Source of the DNA: an uncultured Lachnospiraceae bacterium | Lineage (GTDB): Bacteria > Bacillota > Clostridia > Lachnospirales > Lachnospiraceae | Assembly (NCBI GenBank): GCA_910584915.1 | Contig: CAJUDM010000046.1 | Span: forward strand, 1 to 10,742 | Reading direction: 5' to 3' | Length of the DNA stretch: 10,742 nucleotides | Shown here: in pieces, positions 6,182-10,742 of the stretch | Position numbering within the stretch: position 1 is the stretch's first letter | How the letters are laid out: every line of letters starts with the position of its first letter | Program-made: the position numbers and the translations under genes | The notes under the pieces: generated by a model | Database searches by the model: none | What the model saw: only the letters and a program-made list of their open reading frames with translations | What the model was told of the DNA's origin: nothing

Positions 6182-7148
6182 CAGAAAGTCATTAACTCTG
6201 CCGCAGAGCAATGCGTGTTAAAGCACGCAGGCATGAAATTTGAAACGCCCCAAAGAGCGGGGCATTGCCCCTCGCGGCATTCGATGCGTTCGCAAAAGAC
6301 CATCCGGACATTGCGTATCGATATATTCCCACGGGAGATTTTTTAGATGTGTATAAATGCTCAGGCTTCCAGGCGAGCCCCCGGAAAGGGTTGAACCGAA
6401 ATATCTTTTCCCAAAAATGCCGCCTGATTCCCACCGATAAAGGCATGATCAGCCTGGAGGAGCTGTTTGAAGAGACAAAAAATCTGCGCGTCATTGGCAG
6501 TTCCCTTTCCTTTATAAGAGGAAGCGTTGGCAATTACCTCAATTGCAAGAGTACGGAACGGGAGCTTCTGGATGAATATATATATCCCGAAGAAACCGTC
6601 AGGTATGCGAACAGTTATATCTCGATCACTGCCGATATGTTCCGTCATGTCCGCAGCACATTCTTCGAAAATCCCGACGAACCGGCGGCGGACGAATTTG
6701 TGCGCACTGTGCTTGAGGAGGAGCGCATTGACGCCGGCAGTTTATTTGAGATACTGCAGGGAAAGCCCTGGTATAAGTCCTTCTTGACCCGGGGAATCCT
6801 TCCTCCACGATATTGGACAATTATATCGGGGAGCTGTCCGAGATGAGCATCCGGAAAGATGACAACGAGGGTATCCGAGCGGAACCGTTTATGGATTTTG
6901 ACGGTATAGACGGACTTACGGAGTTGCTACAGGAACTGTATGACGCGTGCAAAGACCGCCTGGGCGAAGATGATTTTTATGACAGGGAGGTGGTCGCCGA
7001 CATGACGGCCGTCGATCTGATGGAAACGGCAAAATATTACGATTACAAGGGGGAGCATGCCGCCTGCTTCTGGAACGATGACAGAGAGGATAGGCATCTC
7101 GTCATTTTCGGAGAAAAGGCCTTCTATAAGGTTCTGGAGTTGTTGTGA
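6182..7148 (+). pseudogene. Broken gene of unknown function with frameshifts
   Basis: Three plus-strand frames read as one protein of about 310 aa. Piece one (6182 to about 6260) gives EQCVLKHAGMKFETPQRAG. Piece two (about 6244-6780) continues LPLAAFDAFAKDHPDIAYRY and carries most of the protein, with GMISLEELFEETKNLRVIGS and DEYIYPEETVRYANSYISIT. Piece three (about 6777-7148) continues LLDPGNPSSTILDNYIGELS and ends FGEKAFYKVLELL. The switch near 6777-6783 is a -1 shift with no slippery heptamer, so it looks like a one-base loss (or a sequencing error), not programmed shifting. The 5' end has no good start with a ribosome site; the middle frame begins only at a TTG (6265). An ATG at 6843 preceded by GGGGAG could still express the last 101 residues. 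Family not recognised. It is divergent from the clpP unit and ends at a strong terminator. Confidence 0.6.
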
Positions 7149-7171
7149 AAATATGGATCGAGCAGGAAAGA

Positions 7172-7205
7172 GGGGCTGTTGCAAAGCAGCCCCTTGTTTT
7201 TATGC
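7172..7205 (+). terminator. Rho-independent terminator between convergent genes
   Basis: GGGGCTG (7172-7178) and CAGCCCC (7187-7193) form a perfect 7-bp GC-rich stem with an 8-base loop, followed by TTGTTTTT. It ends the plus-strand broken gene. In the opposite direction the stem is followed by TCTTTCC, so it may also stop the minus-strand 528-aa gene, whose stop is at 7214, but less strongly. Confidence 0.88.
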
Positions 7206-7213
7206 TTTTTCCG

Positions 7214-8800
7214 TCACTGATCGTCAAAAGCCCAGCGGAACATATCCGTGTCCCGGATGCCGGCGGGCCTGTTCCGATTGTATTCTCTGACCAGAGCGCG
7301 GGGACCATCCTCCCTGCCTATACAGTACTCCTGAAACTCGATCAGGATATCCTCATAGCTTTTCCCCGTGTTCTCATGAAAGTGGGGGCCCAGCCGCAGC
7401 GCGCCCTGCACATCTCCTTCAAAATCCATCAGGTGCTCTTCATCCAGGCGGAGGTAGTCGAAGCAGAAAAGGCTTTTCGTATCCTTGAACTCCTTTTGTG
7501 CCTTCCAAATGCGGATGTACTCTTCCTTAGCGGTTTTAGAATCTCTTTTCGCGTCCGCCAGATTTTCTTCCAGTATTTCCATGCGGCCGCTGTCCTGCTG
7601 CATCCTATGTTCACGCGCATACCGCACATACTCTTCTTTGTTCTTCCGCGCGTCTTCACAGGCTTCTTCCGCGCTTTCACGAGCCTCATCACGCTTCTCT
7701 TCTTCCCGGCGGTATACCTCCTCATAAAGCGCCTTCCCCGCCAGGAAAAAGACGCAGCCGCTGTACAGATCAACCGCCAGCGGAATACTGAGAGGCATCT
7801 CCCCGCTTTCCTTCAGGGCGTTTTGCAGCGCGTAGATCTGATCCGGATCCAGCCTGCAGAACCCGGCGCTGTCCACGCTCCAGCCCTTCGCGACCGCTGC
7901 GCCGGCTAAATTCTTTTTATGAAACTCATAGCCCTGCGGACTGTCGCAGTACGCCTCGAACAGTCCCATGGAAAAGTCCCGCTTCCTCCGGGGTCCTGTG
8001 GTGAAAGGCTCCTTTCCGGCCTTATCCCGCCCCGCCCGCTTGATCAGGGGATACCCACTGTCCTGCAGCCAGGTCTTGATCTGGATGTGGAGCGCCATCC
8101 GCGCCAGCCGGCTGGTAAACAGAGGCAGATAGTCCGCCTGCCTTGTGCCTTTTTTTGTCCTGACACGGTATTTCAGGCCTTTCAGCCGGTTGGTGATCTC
8201 CGTCCCGCCCGTCTCACGCTCCCTGCGCAGCTTTTCCGCCAGATCCGCCAGATCTCTCTTCAGCTGTGCCGTGGTGAATGGGATCTCCTCCTTCCCATTG
8301 CTGCTCTTGCACTCCGAACAGTCTGACTCCGACGTCCTCTTCCTGTCCCGCAGACCCTTTCGCAGCAAAAAGTTAAGCTCTTTGCGCTGATCCCACATAC
8401 TGGTATCCTTATAATAGATGCCGCGCTTCGCCAGATATTTCACCAGCCAGAAGTAATAATCCGTATCCGAGATCAGCCCCGCCAGATAGCCCGCATCATT
8501 CAGCCAGAGTTCCTCCCAGAAATCCCGGCGGCTCCCGCCTGACACCTCCTTCAGCAGCCTGCCCCTGGCCTGCTCCGGATTCTTTTTCAGAGCCCAGGCG
8601 AGCCGGTTCCTGATCTCAGGCTCGTCCTTTAACTGCGGGCTTCTCTTCCCGGAAAGCTCCGGAAGATACTCTTCCAGAAGTCCCGATACGCTGTCGGCCC
8701 AGAAGTATCGGTACAGGAAGGACCGCTCCCCCTGGTTCATGTATTCGATGATCAGATCTCGGAAAAAGCGATCCCGGATCATACTCACAGATCTTTCCAT
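7214..8800 (-). CDS. Unrecognised 528-aa protein with a long charged coiled coil
   Basis: I do not recognise this family. The first 130 residues are helical and aromatic-rich (FLYRYFWADSVSG, DTDYYFWLVKYLAKRGIYY). Residues 155-220 are highly charged, with CSEC at 161-164. A central basic part includes RAGRDKAGKEPFTTGPRRKR (255-274). About residues 357-440 form a predicted coiled coil of alternating Glu/Lys/Arg/Ala (EEVYRREEEKRDEARESAEE, later EENLADAKRDSKTAKEEYIR). The C-terminal 85 residues look globular again. No signal peptide, membrane span or nucleotide-binding motif is visible. The ATG at 8800 lies inside the end of the 389-aa gene (16-base overlap, different frame) and has GGGAGGGGG (8806-8814) five bases upstream, so translation is coupled and the pair probably forms a complex. 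It is the last gene of its unit; the intercistronic terminator follows. Confidence 0.85.
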   Translation of the reverse strand: MERSVSMIRDRFFRDLIIEYMNQGERSFLYRYFWADSVSGLLEEYLPELSGKRSPQLKDEPEIRNRLAWALKKNPEQARGRLLKEVSGGSRRDFWEELWLNDAGYLAGLISDTDYYFWLVKYLAKRGIYYKDTSMWDQRKELNFLLRKGLRDRKRTSESDCSECKSSNGKEEIPFTTAQLKRDLADLAEKLRRERETGGTEITNRLKGLKYRVRTKKGTRQADYLPLFTSRLARMALHIQIKTWLQDSGYPLIKRAGRDKAGKEPFTTGPRRKRDFSMGLFEAYCDSPQGYEFHKKNLAGAAVAKGWSVDSAGFCRLDPDQIYALQNALKESGEMPLSIPLAVDLYSGCVFFLAGKALYEEVYRREEEKRDEARESAEEACEDARKNKEEYVRYAREHRMQQDSGRMEILEENLADAKRDSKTAKEEYIRIWKAQKEFKDTKSLFCFDYLRLDEEHLMDFEGDVQGALRLGPHFHENTGKSYEDILIEFQEYCIGREDGPRALVREYNRNRPAGIRDTDMFRWAFDDQ

Positions 8801-9954
8801 TGCAGCCCCCTCCCATAGAGCCTCGCCTGACGAAGAGGTCCTTCGCAGACACGTGCATACACATCCACCGCCTTCTCCATATCTGCTAGAGGAGCGATCT
8901 CCCGTTCGGCCAGATACAGATTAACGATCTCCTCCAGCTCCTGGCAGAAATCCCGCAGAATCTCCGTGTCTGCTCCCCTGAAGAGTTCCTCAAAACGTTC
9001 GCAGGCGGAGCGGTACTCCTTCATGTCCTCAAAGCTCTGGACTAACAGCAGCAGTTCCCAGTTTCTTCCATCCAGCTTTCCCTGTTCTTCATACTCGGCT
9101 ATCCACCATGCGGTGCGGTCCTCCTCATCCAGCATATCCAAAGGACTTAAGACTTCGTCTTCCTCGGGGTCATAGAAAGCATCTGCAAAGCCGTCGTCAT
9201 CGTCCTCTTCCTCATAAAAAAGATCCTCATTGCCCATATCCTGCAGCGGTTCCGCCTTTTCCGTTTCCTTCGCTTCCTGCAGCGGTTCCGCCTCCCCCGG
9301 CTCATCCGCTTCCTGAAGCTGTTCTGCTTCCGCCGGCTCTTCCTCCTCCTCAGATCCGGCCGTCCATCTGTAGAGCCGGTTCTCGGCCCGCATATGCGGA
9401 GGGGTCATGGCCCAGTCGTCCTCCAGATTCCTTACGTCCACTTCCCCGAAGGTAAGATAGTGGTTGACAGGAGAATAAAGGTGGAAACCGAAGTACCCAT
9501 CATAGCCATTGCCCGGCTCGTTTTGTCTTCTCCCGTCCGGTCCGTCTGTGATACACCAATTTCGGGAAAACCACTTCGCCTGCTCTAGCACAAAGGCGAA
9601 ATCGGTCCGCTCCTTCAACTCGCTGTCCCGGACGCAATAGTAGCCGCCCCGGTACAGGCTGCAGCGCATGACCAGATAAAGGTACTGGCCGTACAACTCC
9701 CGACGCACTTGGAGATAGGACTTTGCCCAAATTGCCTTAGGGAAGCGCGCATACTGCTTCTTCTCCCAGAGGGAGAGCATCTCCTCCACCAGGCTTTGGA
9801 GCTTTTCCGGACAGCACTTCCCCTTCCCGTCCGTGATCTCCCGGCGGAAGGAGTAGCCGTGGCCCTTCATGCGGCCCATGAGCTCGTCCGCCGCATCCTG
9901 CAGGCGCTGCAGGTTCTTTTCATAGATTTCCATCTTCTCTTTGGATAATTCCAT
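8785..9954 (-). CDS. Unrecognised 389-aa protein with an acidic tandem-repeat linker
   Basis: I do not recognise this family. Residues 1-195 form one helical domain with aromatic stretches (ELYGQYLYLVMRCSLYRGGY, 86-105; GYDGYFGFHLYSPVNHYLTF, 150-169). Residues 201-279 are an extremely acidic, probably disordered linker; inside it three 12-residue repeats of the form E-A-E-x-L-Q-E-A (about 206-241) precede a DDDD cluster. Residues 280-389 form a second helical domain starting TAWWIAEYEEQGKLDGRNWE. There is no signal, membrane or nucleotide motif. The ATG at 9954 has AAAGGA 13 bases and GGTG 7 bases upstream, so its ribosome site is only moderate. It is the first gene of a two-gene unit overlapping the 528-aa gene by 16 bases, and sits about 100 bases behind a palindrome shared with the clpP unit. 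The two-domain plus acidic-linker layout suggests a scaffold or adaptor (inference). Confidence 0.85.
   Translation of the reverse strand: MELSKEKMEIYEKNLQRLQDAADELMGRMKGHGYSFRREITDGKGKCCPEKLQSLVEEMLSLWEKKQYARFPKAIWAKSYLQVRRELYGQYLYLVMRCSLYRGGYYCVRDSELKERTDFAFVLEQAKWFSRNWCITDGPDGRRQNEPGNGYDGYFGFHLYSPVNHYLTFGEVDVRNLEDDWAMTPPHMRAENRLYRWTAGSEEEEEPAEAEQLQEADEPGEAEPLQEAKETEKAEPLQDMGNEDLFYEEEDDDDGFADAFYDPEEDEVLSPLDMLDEEDRTAWWIAEYEEQGKLDGRNWELLLLVQSFEDMKEYRSACERFEELFRGADTEILRDFCQELEEIVNLYLAEREIAPLADMEKAVDVYARVCEGPLRQARLYGRGLQWKDL
9241..9348. repeat. Three in-frame 36-bp tandem repeats
   Basis: Units beginning CTGCAGCGG at 9241 and 9277, and the diverged CTGAAGCTG at 9313, recur at exactly 36 bp, a multiple of three. 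They encode the acidic 12-residue repeats of the 389-aa protein. The first two copies are closest to each other and the third is the most diverged. The copy number could change by slippage without breaking the frame. Confidence 0.8.
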
Positions 9955-10021
9955 ACGTATTCACCGTTCCTTTCCTGAAATATGGATGGCGCGAGGGACT
10001 GCCCCGCACGTTCATCCTAAC

Positions 10022-10065
10022 ATAATACTGACAGAACATCAAATAGTAGTTTGTAATTTTTACAA
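10022..10065 (-). promoter_or_regulatory. Promoter and palindromic activator-type site of the 389/528-aa unit
   Basis: On the minus strand a TATTAT -10 lies at 10022-10027, with no -35 at the usual spacing. The palindrome TTGTAA-TTT-TTACAA (10051-10065) is centred about 43 bp before the predicted start and overlaps the stop codon of the upstream 170-aa frame. It matches the site before the clpP unit at 14 of 15 positions, with the same half-sites and spacing. This points to one regulator acting on both units. Confidence 0.5.
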
Positions 10066-10572
10066 TAATTTAGGTTTCTTTTTGAGGCGTACGATCTGAA
10101 ACGCGATCTCCTTTACACTGGTGATACGATGACGGAATATGTTTTCCGCATCGGCGTCGGTCTGCTTCACATTATCAACGGTCTTTTTCATCTCCCCGTC
10201 TGTACGGCTTTCGAAAAAATCCGCATTCAGCTTCCTGATCCTTTTCTCGTCGCGCCGGAACTCGTATATGCCGTCCGTTTCTGTCAGCATGTTTTTCTCT
10301 TTCAAGCCCCATCGGTTTCGAAAGCCTCCGTCTCTCTCTAAATCAAAAAAGGCGGAGACCGAGCCGCTGTAAGAATGCCGCTCACGGTTTCCCAGGGCGT
10401 TTATGAACCGTTCCAGGAACCTGCCGTTCTCCCCGGCTGCTGACTTGCTGTGGGAAGCGCAGAAATAACACTCATCCACATCGGTATCCAGCCGGCATTT
10501 TCCGGCTGCCGCAAAAAGCCTGTCTCTGGTATCTCCGTCAAGCTCATTGAGGATTTTAGGGAAGAAGATCAC
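10060..10572 (-). CDS. Unrecognised 170-aa reading frame, possibly a gene remnant
   Basis: Family not recognised. A GTG at 10572 is the first usual start, but no ribosome site precedes it, and the frame is open back to 10623, immediately after the kinase stop. The extra upstream residues (DIARYFEESENGTIGSN) look as protein-like as the rest. Features: C26, C35, C38 and H41 in CRLDTDVDECYFCASH could bind a metal; an aromatic/basic middle contains SGSVSAFFDLERDGGFRNRW; the C-terminus is basic (RLKKKPKLL). No signal or membrane segment is seen. Either the gene lost its 5' end and now follows the kinase gene, or it is translated by coupling to the kinase stop. It is in the same direction as the kinase and ends at the palindrome of the next unit. 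Confidence 0.5.
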   Translation of the reverse strand: MIFFPKILNELDGDTRDRLFAAAGKCRLDTDVDECYFCASHSKSAAGENGRFLERFINALGNRERHSYSGSVSAFFDLERDGGFRNRWGLKEKNMLTETDGIYEFRRDEKRIRKLNADFFESRTDGEMKKTVDNVKQTDADAENIFRHRITSVKEIAFQIVRLKKKPKLL

Positions 10573-10623
10573 ATTGCTGCCAATCGTTCCGTTTTCGGAT
10601 TCCTCAAAATACCTGGCAATATC

Positions 10624-10742
10624 CTATCTGACGAATTCCTTTACGGTAATAATCGTATGAAAAGTTAGAGATTCTTGATTGTAGTACATTTGCATATTTC
10701 CATGATATTTAGATACTATTTTGCGAATGCTTTTTATTCCAA
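10624..10742 (-). CDS. C-terminal end of a GHKL-domain sensor histidine kinase (AgrC-like), partial
   Basis: The last 39 codons of a gene that starts beyond the right edge. The visible residues begin GIKSIRKIVSKYHGNMQMYY, followed by NQESLTFHTIITVKEFVR and TAG (10624-10626). A Gly-Ile-Lys-Ser-Ile-Arg-Lys-Ile-Val helix, then a turn and a last pair of strands with F-x-x, is the typical end of the HATPase_c_5/GHKL domain of AgrC/ComD-type quorum-sensing kinases, where the first glycine belongs to the G2 box. These kinases sit in the membrane, sense a peptide and phosphorylate a LytTR response regulator. The family call rests on this short tail only; the sensor part and the regulator gene would be to the right. 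Confidence 0.65.
   Translation of the reverse strand, partial: GIKSIRKIVSKYHGNMQMYYNQESLTFHTIITVKEFVR

Noticed and set aside
6775..6790. Programmed -1 frameshift in the plus-strand gene
   Set aside because: No X-XXY-YYZ slippery heptamer and no clear downstream pseudoknot; a one-base loss explains it better.
7145..7909. 254-aa plus-strand ORF opposite the 528-aa gene
   Set aside because: It runs through the terminator at 7172-7205 and mirrors the coding strand of the 528-aa gene; no start signals.
9241..9348. CRISPR-like array
   Set aside because: The 36-bp period comes from three adjacent coding repeats without spacers, in frame within the 389-aa gene.

Overview
The window looks like chromosomal DNA of a Gram-positive gut-type Firmicute, probably a Clostridia/Lachnospiraceae member. 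This rests on strong AGGAGG ribosome sites, Firmicute-like GuaA and ClpP sequences, an ICE-type XRE regulator and an AgrC-like kinase tail. The genus cannot be told from the sequence alone.

Left part (1-884): an XRE-family regulator typical of integrative conjugative elements, with its own extended -10 promoter and terminator. It is followed by a short repeat-rich stretch abutting the 3' end of guaA. guaA 3' ends are known integration sites, so this is probably one edge of an ICE, with the chromosome proper starting at guaA. guaA (863-2155, minus) is intact in frame, but it lacks most of the glutaminase domain, including the catalytic Cys motif. Upstream of it are a good promoter and a 91-bp MITE-like inverted-repeat element.

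Central and right part (2471-9954): six minus-strand genes, in two transcription units. The left unit reads, in transcription order: a long leader, a 38-codon acidic ORF, a divergent ClpP paralogue, a cytosolic VirD4/TraG-like ATPase without a membrane anchor, and an unrecognised 376-aa protein coupled to the ATPase gene by an ATGA overlap. The right unit is a coupled pair of unrecognised proteins: a 389-aa protein with an acidic tandem-repeat region, and a 528-aa protein with a long charged coiled coil. Both units are preceded by the same 15-bp palindrome (TTGTAA-N3-TTACAA, 14/15 identical), placed about 40-43 bp before the predicted start of transcription. This suggests co-regulation, and I infer that the two units may form one functional system built on a protease, a ring ATPase and several unknown helical proteins. 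No relaxase, mating-pore or Clp unfoldase gene is seen here. Between the units lies a plus-strand gene remnant with at least one frameshift, ending at a strong terminator.

Right edge (10060-10742): the 3' end of a GHKL (AgrC-like) sensor kinase running in from outside, then an unrecognised 170-aa reading frame that continues in the same frame directly after the kinase stop codon and has no good start site. It may be the remnant of a longer gene.
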